In this document: piece after piece, positions 44,149 through 50,970 of the stretch
Position numbering within the stretch: position 1 is the stretch's first letter
Layout: each line of letters starts with the position of its first letter
Assembly (NCBI GenBank): GCA_947478405.1
Contig: CANJVX010000021.1
Coordinates: 1 to 50,970 of the forward strand
DNA from: Beijerinckiaceae bacterium
Lineage (GTDB): Bacteria; Pseudomonadota; Alphaproteobacteria; Rhizobiales; Beijerinckiaceae
Reading direction: 5' to 3'
Length of the DNA stretch: 50,970 bases
Position numbers and translations under genes: made by a program
The notes under the pieces: model-generated
Told to the model about the DNA's origin: nothing
Seen by the model: only the letters and a program-made list of their open reading frames with translations
Databases searched by the model: none

Positions 44149-44556
44149 GTGGCGGTCGGCAGGTTTTCGTTTCGGATCGGGTTAGGCGTCGGTAATTTTG
44201 CCGGCACGCCGCCGCGCGCCGCGCGGGAGCCGCGCAAGGGGGGTGACCCCGGGAACAATGGTTCTGGAACCGCTGTCATCACACGGACCAAAACCCAGAC
44301 GAAGAAGCCCGGCATGTATCGGGTTTTACTGTTGAATGATGATTACACGCCGATGGAATTCGTCACCCACGTCCTGATGAGATTTTTCAACAAGGATACG
44401 GACGAAGCCAGCCGCATCATGATGCATGTGCATCAACATGGTGTTGGGGAATGCGGTATTTTTACCTATGAAGTTGCAGAAACCAAGGTCACAATGGTCA
44501 TGGATTTTGCGCGCAAGCATCAGCACCCATTGCAGTGCATTATGGAAAAGAAGTGA
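44149..44556 (+). CDS. clpS: ClpS adaptor of the ClpAP protease
   Basis: ClpS delivers N-degron substrates to ClpA. The core (about 50-135) reads [20 protein letters not shown], with the Asn-Asp-Asp and Thr that bind the N-terminal amine, then [20 protein letters not shown] and [10 protein letters not shown]. At 135 residues it is longer than usual (about 105-115): a Gly/Arg/Pro-rich N-terminal stretch of about 45 residues precedes the core. The GTG at 44149 is chosen because no other start codon exists before Met56. clpA follows after 9 nt. Confidence 0.94.
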   Translation: MAVGRFSFRIGLGVGNFAGTPPRAAREPRKGGDPGNNGSGTAVITRTKTQTKKPGMYRVLLLNDDYTPMEFVTHVLMRFFNKDTDEASRIMMHVHQHGVGECGIFTYEVAETKVTMVMDFARKHQHPLQCIMEKK

Positions 44557-44565
44557 GAGCCTCCC

Positions 44566-47019
44566 ATGCCGTCCTTTTCCCGCAATCTTGAACAATCGCT
44601 TCACCGGGCACTCGCGGTGGCCAATGAGCGCCACCACGAATATGCCACGCTGGAACATTTGCTCCTCAGCCTCCTCGACGATCAGGATGCGGCCGCAGTC
44701 ATGCGCGCCTGCTCGGTCGATACCGATGTGCTGAAGAAAAACCTCGTTGAATATATCGACCAGGAACTCGAAAACCTCGTCACAGATGGGCATGAAGATG
44801 CCAAGCCCACAGCGGGCTTCCAGCGTGTCATTCAGCGCGCTGTCATTCACGTGCAATCGTCAGGTCGCGAAGAAGTCACCGGTGCCAATGTGCTCGTTGC
44901 CATTTTTGCCGAGCGCGAAAGCCACGCCGCCTATTTCCTGCAAGAGCAGGACATGACGCGGTACGATGCCGTAAATTATATCAGCCACGGCATAGCCAAG
45001 CGCCCCGGCATGTCCGACCCGACCAAGTCACCGCGCGGCGCCGAGGACGAGCCCGAAGCCCGTGACCCCCGTGACAATCGCGAAGCGCCCAGCGATAGCA
45101 AAAAGAAGGAAGGCGCGCTTGAGGCCTATTGCGTCAATCTGAACAAAAAGGCGAAGGACGGACGCATCGATCCGCTGATCGGCCGCGAGCCCGAAGTGCA
45201 GCGCACGATTCAAGTGCTCTGCCGCCGGCAGAAGAACAACCCGCTGCTCGTCGGAGATCCCGGCGTTGGCAAGACAGCCATTGCCGAAGGTCTGGCACGC
45301 AAGATCATCAATGGTGAAGTGCCCGAAGTGCTGGCCGATGCCACCGTCTTCGCGCTCGACATGGGCACGCTTTTGGCGGGCACGCGCTATCGCGGTGATT
45401 TCGAAGAGCGCCTGAAGCAGGTGATGAAAGAGATCGAGCAGCATCGCAATGCAATTCTGTTTATCGATGAAATCCATACTGTGATTGGGGCAGGTGCGAC
45501 GTCAGGCGGTGCGATGGATGCTTCGAACCTCTTGAAGCCTGCGCTGGCTCAGGGCACGCTGCGCTGTATTGGCTCGACGACCTACAAGGAATATCGCCAA
45601 TATTTCGAAAAAGACCGCGCGCTGGTGCGGCGATTCCAGAAGATCGATGTGAACGAACCCTCGATCCCGGATGCGATTGAAATCATGAAGGGCCTGAAGC
45701 CCTATTTCGAGGAGTTCCACAAGCTCCGCTACACCAATGAAGCGATCAAGGCGGCGGTCGAATTGTCGGCGCGCTATATTCATGACCGCAAGCTCCCCGA
45801 CAAAGCGATTGACGTGATCGACGAGACGGGTGCCTCGCAGATGCTTCTGCCGGAAAACCGCCGTAAGAAGACCATCGGTATCAAGGAAATTGAAAGTACA
45901 ATTGCGACGATGGCGCGCATTCCGCCCAAAACTGTCTCGAAGGACGATGCGGAAGTGTTGCAGCATCTCGAAGAGACACTGCATCGCGTGGTCTATGGGC
46001 AGAACACGGCCATCAGTGCTTTGGCATCAGCGATCAAATTGTCCCGCGCCGGTTTGCGCGACGCCGAAAAGCCGATTGGTTGCTATCTCTTCTCGGGGCC
46101 AACGGGTGTTGGCAAGACAGAAGTGGCTCGCCAGCTCGCCAAAACTCTTGGTGTCGAGCTGACCCGTTTCGACATGTCGGAATATATGGAGCGCCATACG
46201 GTGAGCCGTTTACTCGGCGCACCTCCCGGCTATGTCGGGTTCGACCAGGGCGGCTTGCTGACCGATGCAATCGACCAGCATCCTCATTGCGTGCTCTTGC
46301 TCGATGAAATCGAAAAAGCCCATCCCGATCTCTACAACATCCTGTTGCAGATCATGGATCACGGCAAACTCACCGATCACAACGGCAAGCAGATTGATTT
46401 CCGCAATGTCATTCTCATCATGACAACCAATGCGGGCGCGGCTGATATGGCCAAATCGGCCTTTGGTTTCAATCGGGCCAAGCGCGAAGGCGATGATGTG
46501 GAGGCTATCAACCGTCTCTTTGCGCCCGAATTCCGCAATCGTCTCGATGCGATCGTGCCCTTCGGTCATCTGCCCGCAGAAGTCATTTCGCAGGTTGTTG
46601 ACAAATTCATCATACAGCTTGATGCACAGCTGGCGGATCGCAATGTGTCGATTGAGCTCACCGATGAAGCCCGTAAATGGCTTGTCGAGCACGGCTATGA
46701 CGAAGCGATGGGGGCACGTCCCATGGCGCGCGTCATCCAGTTGCACATCAAGACGCCGTTGGCCGATGAAGTGCTATTTGGTCGCCTGAAGAATGGTGGA
46801 ACGGTGCGTGTGGTAGTGAAGGGCGAAGAAGACGGTTCGCGCAAGCTGGGCTTTGTCTATCCGGAAGGCCCGATCCTGCCGCGCCCGGAACGCGACATTG
46901 TGGAAGCGGGCAAGAAGCGCGTGCGCGCGGAACCCGAAGTGCGCGCCAAGGCAAAGAAAAAGTCCGCACCCAAGGGTAGCAGAACGCCAATGGTGCCAAA
47001 GGTGCCGTTGAAAAATTAA
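44566..47019 (+). CDS. clpA: ATP-dependent Clp protease ATP-binding subunit ClpA
   Basis: An 817-residue unfoldase that feeds ClpP. It has the Clp N domain (1 to about 145), an acidic linker (about 150-182), AAA-1 with Walker A GDPGVGKT (230-237), and AAA-2 with Walker A GPTGVGKT near 511 and the loop GAPPGYVGFDQGGLLTDAID. The last 40 residues are a Lys/Arg/Pro-rich tail (KAKKKSAPKGSRTP) beyond the usual end. No ClpB middle domain is present, which supports ClpA. It is in one unit with clpS and ends at a terminator. Confidence 0.96.
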   Translation: MPSFSRNLEQSLHRALAVANERHHEYATLEHLLLSLLDDQDAAAVMRACSVDTDVLKKNLVEYIDQELENLVTDGHEDAKPTAGFQRVIQRAVIHVQSSGREEVTGANVLVAIFAERESHAAYFLQEQDMTRYDAVNYISHGIAKRPGMSDPTKSPRGAEDEPEARDPRDNREAPSDSKKKEGALEAYCVNLNKKAKDGRIDPLIGREPEVQRTIQVLCRRQKNNPLLVGDPGVGKTAIAEGLARKIINGEVPEVLADATVFALDMGTLLAGTRYRGDFEERLKQVMKEIEQHRNAILFIDEIHTVIGAGATSGGAMDASNLLKPALAQGTLRCIGSTTYKEYRQYFEKDRALVRRFQKIDVNEPSIPDAIEIMKGLKPYFEEFHKLRYTNEAIKAAVELSARYIHDRKLPDKAIDVIDETGASQMLLPENRRKKTIGIKEIESTIATMARIPPKTVSKDDAEVLQHLEETLHRVVYGQNTAISALASAIKLSRAGLRDAEKPIGCYLFSGPTGVGKTEVARQLAKTLGVELTRFDMSEYMERHTVSRLLGAPPGYVGFDQGGLLTDAIDQHPHCVLLLDEIEKAHPDLYNILLQIMDHGKLTDHNGKQIDFRNVILIMTTNAGAADMAKSAFGFNRAKREGDDVEAINRLFAPEFRNRLDAIVPFGHLPAEVISQVVDKFIIQLDAQLADRNVSIELTDEARKWLVEHGYDEAMGARPMARVIQLHIKTPLADEVLFGRLKNGGTVRVVVKGEEDGSRKLGFVYPEGPILPRPERDIVEAGKKRVRAEPEVRAKAKKKSAPKGSRTPMVPKVPLKN

Positions 47020-47022
47020 GTC

Positions 47023-47051
47023 AAAAGGCCGGAAAAAATCCGGCCTTTTTT
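47023..47051. terminator. Bidirectional terminator between clpA and the HIT gene
   Basis: AAAAGGCCGGA (47023-47033) pairs perfectly with TCCGGCCTTTT (47039-47049) around AAAAA, with T residues on the plus side and a matching T-rich side on the minus strand. It begins 3 nt after clpA and can serve both convergent genes. Confidence 0.93.
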
Positions 47052-47077
47052 ATGCGCCTATCTGCTCGTAATGATCA

Positions 47078-47494
47078 TCAAAATGCGGCTTTGATCTTTT
47101 CTGCATGCGCCTGCAGTCTCGCGCTGTCGGCCATTGCGCCCGAATGTTTGCGCACCGGGATACCTTCCCAGCGGGGGATCACATGCACATGCAAATGAAA
47201 CACCGTCTGTCCGGCCGCCGCTTCATTGAATTGCGTGATGATAACACCATCCGCAGCCAGGCCTTTTTTTACCGCGCGCGCAATTTTTTGTACCGTTGTG
47301 AAGAGCGGGCCGAACGTAGCTGCATCAGCGTCAAGCAGATTGACTGACTGACTTTTGGGCACGATCAAAGTATGCCCATCTGCTTGCGGCATGATGTCCA
47401 TGAAAGCGATGGTGTGCTCATCTTCATAGACCTTGGTGCAGGGAATTTCACCGCGCAAGATTTTGGCGAAGATATTTTGTGTATCGTAGGTCAT
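47078..47494 (-). CDS. HIT-family (HinT-like) nucleotide-binding protein
   Basis: A 138-residue HIT hydrolase. The histidine triad HLHVHVIP gives His100, His102 and His104. The N-terminal NIFAKILRGEIPCTKVYEDE and GHTLIVPKSQSVNLLD are typical of HinT, which hydrolyses AMP-linked amides. AGAGAGTA precedes the start. The C terminus is about 20 residues longer than the HIT motif region. Biological substrate unknown. Confidence 0.93.
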   Translation of the reverse strand: MTYDTQNIFAKILRGEIPCTKVYEDEHTIAFMDIMPQADGHTLIVPKSQSVNLLDADAATFGPLFTTVQKIARAVKKGLAADGVIITQFNEAAAGQTVFHLHVHVIPRWEGIPVRKHSGAMADSARLQAHAEKIKAAF

Positions 47495-47514
47495 TACTCT
47501 CTCCGATCATAATC

Positions 47515-47593
47515 CGTCATCGCGAGCGAAGCGAAGTAATCCAGATGTTTGCGATTCCGGATTGCGACGTCGCCTTCGGCTCCTCGCAATGAT
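47515..47593. repeat. REP-like palindromic repeat, full-length copy 4
   Basis: CGTCATCGCGAGCGAAGCGAAGTAATCCAG...GATTCCGGATTGCGACG...GGCTCCTCGCAATGATG, the same layout as at 12034. It fills the gap between the HIT gene start and the 3' end of the next minus-strand gene, ending 7 nt before that stop. The long run is broken here to show only its arms. Confidence 0.78.
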
Positions 47594-47599
47594 GATTTG

Positions 47600-48829
47600 T
47601 CATCCCTTTTTGAATGGTACATGTTCTCCGTAAATCTCAATCTCGGCTTCTACATGCATTCGGTCTCGAACCAAGAAATCATCCACGGCACGGGTGAGGC
47701 GCGCATCGGCGAACTCATGTACGGAAAAAGTCTCGACCGGCTCATAGCCACGCGCGAGTTTGTGCTCGCCCTGTGCACCGGCTTCCACTCGCAGCATGTT
47801 GTGCGAGAGGGCGAAATCGATAGCGCGGTAATAGCAGAGTTCGAAATGCAGGAAGGGGTGCTCTTCGATGCAGCCCCAATTGCGCCCATAGAGCGCATCA
47901 TCACCAATGAAATTGATGGCGCCCGCAATCCAGCGTCCATCGCGCTTGGCCATGACCAGTAGAATACGATCTGCCATGGTGCGGCCGATTTCGGTGAAGA
48001 ACGCGCGTGTCAGATAGGGTGTGCCCCATTTACGTGAACCGGTATCGATATAAAAGTCAAAAAATGCATCCCAGTGTTCTTCTCTGATATCAGCGCCGGT
48101 GAGCATATGCACATCAATGCCTGCACTCAGAGCTTGTTCGCGCTCTTTACGGATGTTTTTGCGCTTGCGTGAGGAGAGAGCAGCGAGAAAGGCTTCAAAA
48201 TCAGCATAACCGCGATTGAGAAAGTGAAATTGTTTGCCGCTGCGCTTCAACCATCCTGCAGCACCTAAAGCTCCGTAATCTGACTGAGTGGGAAAGGTGA
48301 CATGGGCAGATGACGCACCTGTTTGCGCGCGCATGTCTTGCAAGCCAGAGATCAAAGCAACACGCGCATCTTGCGCGCGCGGCGTATGAGCGACCAGAAG
48401 CCTGTTGCCGGTGACCGGCGTGAAGGGCACGCAGACCTGCAACTTGGGATAATAATCGCCGCCCGCGCGCTCAAAAGCATCGGCCCATGCATGATCGAAA
48501 ACATATTCGCCCATGGAATGGGCTTTCAGATAAGCGGGCGCGCAGGCCAGAAGATTTCCGGTCTCATCTTCCACCAAAATATGGCTGGCTGCCCAACCTT
48601 GTCTGGCGACAGCCGAGCCAGATTGTTCCAATGCCAGCAGGAAACGATGCGAGAGAAAAGGATTGTGACGCTCTCCAAAACGCAGGGTCTCAATGTCAGT
48701 TGGCAGGTCTGTCACCGTTTGTGCCGACGTGCCGGATTGATTTTGTGGATTGGCGCAAGCATCCCATTTTTCAGCTGAGATCTCCGACAGCGTACTGATC
48801 TGGCGCAAAGTGAGTTGGCTGCCTGCCAT
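47600..48829 (-). CDS. GNAT-like COG3146 family acyltransferase
   Basis: A 409-residue soluble protein of the COG3146 (DUF482) GNAT-fold family, annotated in places as a peptidogalycan biosynthesis protein. Recognisable blocks are NPFLSHRFLLALEQSGSA, FPTQSDYGALGAAGWLKRSG, SSRKRKNIRKEREQALSAGI, and LYGRNWGCIEEHPFLHFELC followed by YYRAIDFAL. The start ATG shares a base with the stop of the MFS gene (TGATG), with GGGAG upstream. Donor and acceptor are unknown. Confidence 0.87.
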   Translation of the reverse strand: MAGSQLTLRQISTLSEISAEKWDACANPQNQSGTSAQTVTDLPTDIETLRFGERHNPFLSHRFLLALEQSGSAVARQGWAASHILVEDETGNLLACAPAYLKAHSMGEYVFDHAWADAFERAGGDYYPKLQVCVPFTPVTGNRLLVAHTPRAQDARVALISGLQDMRAQTGASSAHVTFPTQSDYGALGAAGWLKRSGKQFHFLNRGYADFEAFLAALSSRKRKNIRKEREQALSAGIDVHMLTGADIREEHWDAFFDFYIDTGSRKWGTPYLTRAFFTEIGRTMADRILLVMAKRDGRWIAGAINFIGDDALYGRNWGCIEEHPFLHFELCYYRAIDFALSHNMLRVEAGAQGEHKLARGYEPVETFSVHEFADARLTRAVDDFLVRDRMHVEAEIEIYGEHVPFKKG

Positions 48830-49989
48830 CACAGCAGCTCCCTGCTTTGACGTGAAAACAGAATGGCGGCCCCACATCCGACAGCAGCCAGCAATAGCCC
48901 ATGGACAAGCAGGGTCTTCGTTAGACCGACATGTTGAAGGCCGAAGCCGAAGAAAATGGGGCCGAGTGCCTGGCCCATAAAGAAGGAGAAGGCATGCGCA
49001 GAGAAAGCCGCTGACCGAGCGTGTGGTGCGAGGGAAGAGACTTCTGTCTGGATTGAATTATGCAGCATGCCAAAGCCAAAGCCGAGCAGAGTGATCAGAC
49101 TAAAGAGCACAAGCCAGCCGGGCAGCGCAAGAAAGCCGATCAACCCCAAAGCGCCAAGTCCGCCACCCCAGGCCATTAGGGCGACGCGCGACAAATGGCG
49201 TATGAGCAAAGCAATGATGAACGAATAGAGGATGCCGCCCAAACCAATGCCGGCAATGATGAAGCCCGCTTCCTTCGGCCCGCCCAGTTGGTTGCTTTCA
49301 AGGATATCTCCCACATAGGGCAGAAGACCAAACACTGCGATGGCTTCTATAAATACAGTGCCATAGCAAAGCCAGCTCTTGGGATTACGAAAAATCATGC
49401 CGTAGCCTGCATAGGCTTGCGACAGCCGCATTGGGGCAACGTCAATGCCGTTGGGCTCGCATAATTTGAAAGCAGCCCCAAGGGCCGCAATACCCGTCAC
49501 GCAGGCACCCGCATAAAAGAAAGAGCGCCAATCGATGAACTCGGCAGCAATGCCAGCAAGAGACGAAGCGAGGATTTGCCCGATCAAAGCAAAGGCGACA
49601 AAACGGGCAATGGCAACTTGTCGCTCCTGGGCGGGGAAATTGTCACCAATGAGAGCAAGCGCCACGGGGATTGTTCCGCCCGCCGCAAGCCCGCCAATGA
49701 AGCGCAGCATCAGCATGGATTCAAAGCCTTGCACGAAAGGCAGTGCGATCAGGGTGAGGGTGAGAATTGTGAGGCATATAGCCAGCAGACGCCCTTTGCC
49801 AAAAGCATCGCCAATGGGCCCGAGCACAGGCTGGCCCAGAGCATAAGGCAAAGCATAGGCCGACGAGACGAGAGCTGCGGTGGCAACCGGCACAGAAAAC
49901 TCACGCGCCAGCACGCTCACCAGCGGGTCAACCGAGCGATGGGCGACGGCGCTGGCAAAACCACACAGGGAAATGAAAAACAACAGCAT
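48829..49989 (-). CDS. MFS transporter
   Basis: A 386-residue transporter with about twelve TM helices. After the second helix it has QPVLGPIGDAFGKGRLLAIC, a good motif A, and RFIGGLAAGGTIPVALALIG around helix 4. It resembles drug/sugar antiporters of the DHA class. The start shares one base with the ridA-like stop and its own stop shares one base with the next ATG, so all three genes are coupled. Substrate unknown. Confidence 0.9.
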   Translation of the reverse strand: MLLFFISLCGFASAVAHRSVDPLVSVLAREFSVPVATAALVSSAYALPYALGQPVLGPIGDAFGKGRLLAICLTILTLTLIALPFVQGFESMLMLRFIGGLAAGGTIPVALALIGDNFPAQERQVAIARFVAFALIGQILASSLAGIAAEFIDWRSFFYAGACVTGIAALGAAFKLCEPNGIDVAPMRLSQAYAGYGMIFRNPKSWLCYGTVFIEAIAVFGLLPYVGDILESNQLGGPKEAGFIIAGIGLGGILYSFIIALLIRHLSRVALMAWGGGLGALGLIGFLALPGWLVLFSLITLLGFGFGMLHNSIQTEVSSLAPHARSAAFSAHAFSFFMGQALGPIFFGFGLQHVGLTKTLLVHGLLLAAVGCGAAILFSRQSRELL

Positions 49990-50456
49990 CAGGCGAGTTC
50001 GAACATGGCGTCGATTTCCACCGCACTGCCCAGCGGCAATTCGGCGACACCCACAGCGGCTCTCGCATGGCGGCCCTTCTCGCCAAACACATCGACCATC
50101 AGATCGGAGGCGCCATTCACCACTGGTGCGATGGCTGTGAAGCCGGGTGCGACCGTGACGAAAGCGCCCAGCCGCAAGACGCGCGCGATGGCATCAAGTG
50201 ATCCTGCTGCCGCCCGGGCCTGTGCCAGAAGATTGATCGCACAGGCACGCGCTGCGGCCCGTCCCGCATCCGCAGAAACGTCACCGCCCAGCTTGCCGCG
50301 ATGGTCCGGCGAAAGCGTGCCATCAGGGCCAAAGGCCAATTGGCCGGAGACGATGAGGAGCTGGCCGCTGATCGTGAAGGGTACATAATTGGCCACCGCC
50401 GCCGCTGGCGCAGGCAGAATAAGGCCTAATTCTTGGAGGCGCATTTCGGCGCTCAT
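49989..50456 (-). CDS. RidA/YjgF-family protein
   Basis: A 155-residue member of the Rid family. Recognisable parts are NYVPFTISGQLLIVSGQLAF, VLRLGAFVTVAPGFTAIAPV and the C-terminal ARAAVGVAELPLGSAVEIDA, whose Arg matches the substrate-binding Arg of RidA imine deaminases. The N terminus is longer than in E. coli RidA. The ATG at 50456 follows AGGAG; 50504 is also open. First gene of the three-gene operon and divergent from eipB. Confidence 0.9.
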   Translation of the reverse strand: MSAEMRLQELGLILPAPAAAVANYVPFTISGQLLIVSGQLAFGPDGTLSPDHRGKLGGDVSADAGRAAARACAINLLAQARAAAGSLDAIARVLRLGAFVTVAPGFTAIAPVVNGASDLMVDVFGEKGRHARAAVGVAELPLGSAVEIDAMFELA

Positions 50457-50588
50457 GCATTTCTCCTCAGCGACTTTGTCCTCACCCCTTTGCGGGCGGG
50501 CCAACAGACCCTATTTCTGGAGCATCGGGAATGCTTCGAAAAGGGCAGTCCCTGCATATCAGTTTTTCGCGGGATCGGACGGCGGACC

Positions 50589-50970
50589 ATGCAATTTTTG
50601 AAGGCAATTTTGCCCGCTCTTGCGCTTCTGGCTGCGCCCGCACGCGCATGGGCAGCGGACGTGCCTTTCGTGCCCCATCGCGCGATCTATGATCTTACTT
50701 TGTTGAAAAGCACAGGCACGTCCTCGCCCGCGGCGGCGCGCGGGCGGATTGCCTTCGACTTCTCCGGCAATGCCTGCGACGGCTTTGTGACCACCTTCCG
50801 GCAGGTGACGGAATTACAGCCCTCCGAAGGCGAAAGCCGTACGTCTGATATGCGCTCGACCACTTACGAGGATGGGCGGGCAAAGCTCTTGCGGTTCAAG
50901 ATTGAAACACTGGTCAATGGCCGTCTGGCTGAGACGATTGATGGTACAGCGCGCAAGGCGGAAGATGGCG
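50589..50970 (+). CDS. eipB: EipB-family periplasmic envelope-integrity protein (DUF1849), N-terminal part
   Basis: The first 127 residues of a gene cut by the window end. A signal peptide (LKAILPALALLAAPARAWA, cut near residue 22) precedes VPFVPHRAIYDLTLLKSTGT and GRIAFDFSGNACDGFVTTFR. Cys63 is the first of two conserved cysteines that form a disulfide in Brucella EipB, a periplasmic beta-spiral protein needed for envelope stability. The second lies outside the window. It is divergent from the ridA-like gene. Confidence 0.9.
   Translation, partial: MQFLKAILPALALLAAPARAWAADVPFVPHRAIYDLTLLKSTGTSSPAAARGRIAFDFSGNACDGFVTTFRQVTELQPSEGESRTSDMRSTTYEDGRAKLLRFKIETLVNGRLAETIDGTARKAEDG

Overview
The window is a chromosomal segment of an alphaproteobacterium, most likely of the order Hyphomicrobiales (Rhizobiales). 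This rests on recognised families: an S10-spc-alpha ribosomal cluster without rpsD, an extended L5, an ATP12-type F1-ATPase chaperone, the periplasmic protein EipB (DUF1849), DUF1489, DUF599, a phasin, and propionyl-CoA carboxylase. No genus can be named from the sequence alone. There is no insertion sequence, prophage, plasmid gene, CRISPR array or rRNA. Most of the segment is core genome.

Layout. 1-11966 (+): the 3' end of tuf, then rpsJ-rplCDWB-rpsS-rplV-rpsC-rplP-rpmC-rpsQ (S10 block), rplN-rplX-rplE-rpsN-rpsH-rplFR-rpsE-rpmD-rplO-secY (spc block) and adk, closed by a rho-independent terminator. 12022-13470: a low-GC stretch with a palindromic repeat and an outer-membrane beta-barrel gene on the minus strand, separating adk from the alpha operon. 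13472-16204 (+): a promoter, a structured leader, rpsM-rpsK-rpoA-rplQ and a terminator. 16283-23993 (+): an HtrA-type protease, rarA, crcB, an RluA-family pseudouridine synthase, a HAD phosphatase, an ATP12 chaperone and a chemotaxis receptor. 24099-29394: the propionyl-CoA carboxylase subunits pccB and pccA (+), separated by a minus-strand ring-cleaving-dioxygenase/glyoxalase gene and an unrecognised gene. 29445-33397: a TPR-OGT-like glycosyltransferase (-), a GGCT-like gene and acylphosphatase (+), lipB (-) and tRNA-Leu(GAG). 33461-37884 (+): a seven-TM histidine kinase and FixJ-type regulator, mgtE and a GH25 lipoprotein. 37960-43248: GST, DUF3253/DUF599, SDR, DUF1489, a membrane J-protein and a SPOR-containing D,D-carboxypeptidase. 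43531-47019 (+): phasin, clpS and clpA. 47078-50970: HIT protein (-), a translationally coupled ridA-like/MFS/COG3146 operon (-) and divergent eipB (+, cut by the window end).

Non-coding structure is the most informative part beyond the gene list. Several intercistronic gaps in the ribosomal operons hold strong hairpins, including a two-tier stem just upstream of the rpoA ribosome-binding site. An alphaproteobacterial-type promoter and a structured leader precede rpsM. The phasin promoter carries two TGC-N3-GCA dyads around its -35 element, and a perfect 19-bp palindrome lies upstream of clpS. A REP-like palindrome family (consensus CGTCATTGCGAG...CTCGCAATGACG) occurs at least eight times in full or shortened form. 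One copy supplies the last codons and the stop of the TPR-OGT gene. I see no clearly new multi-gene system. The best leads are the ribosomal leader structures, the phasin operator, the clpS palindrome and the ridA-MFS-COG3146 operon.
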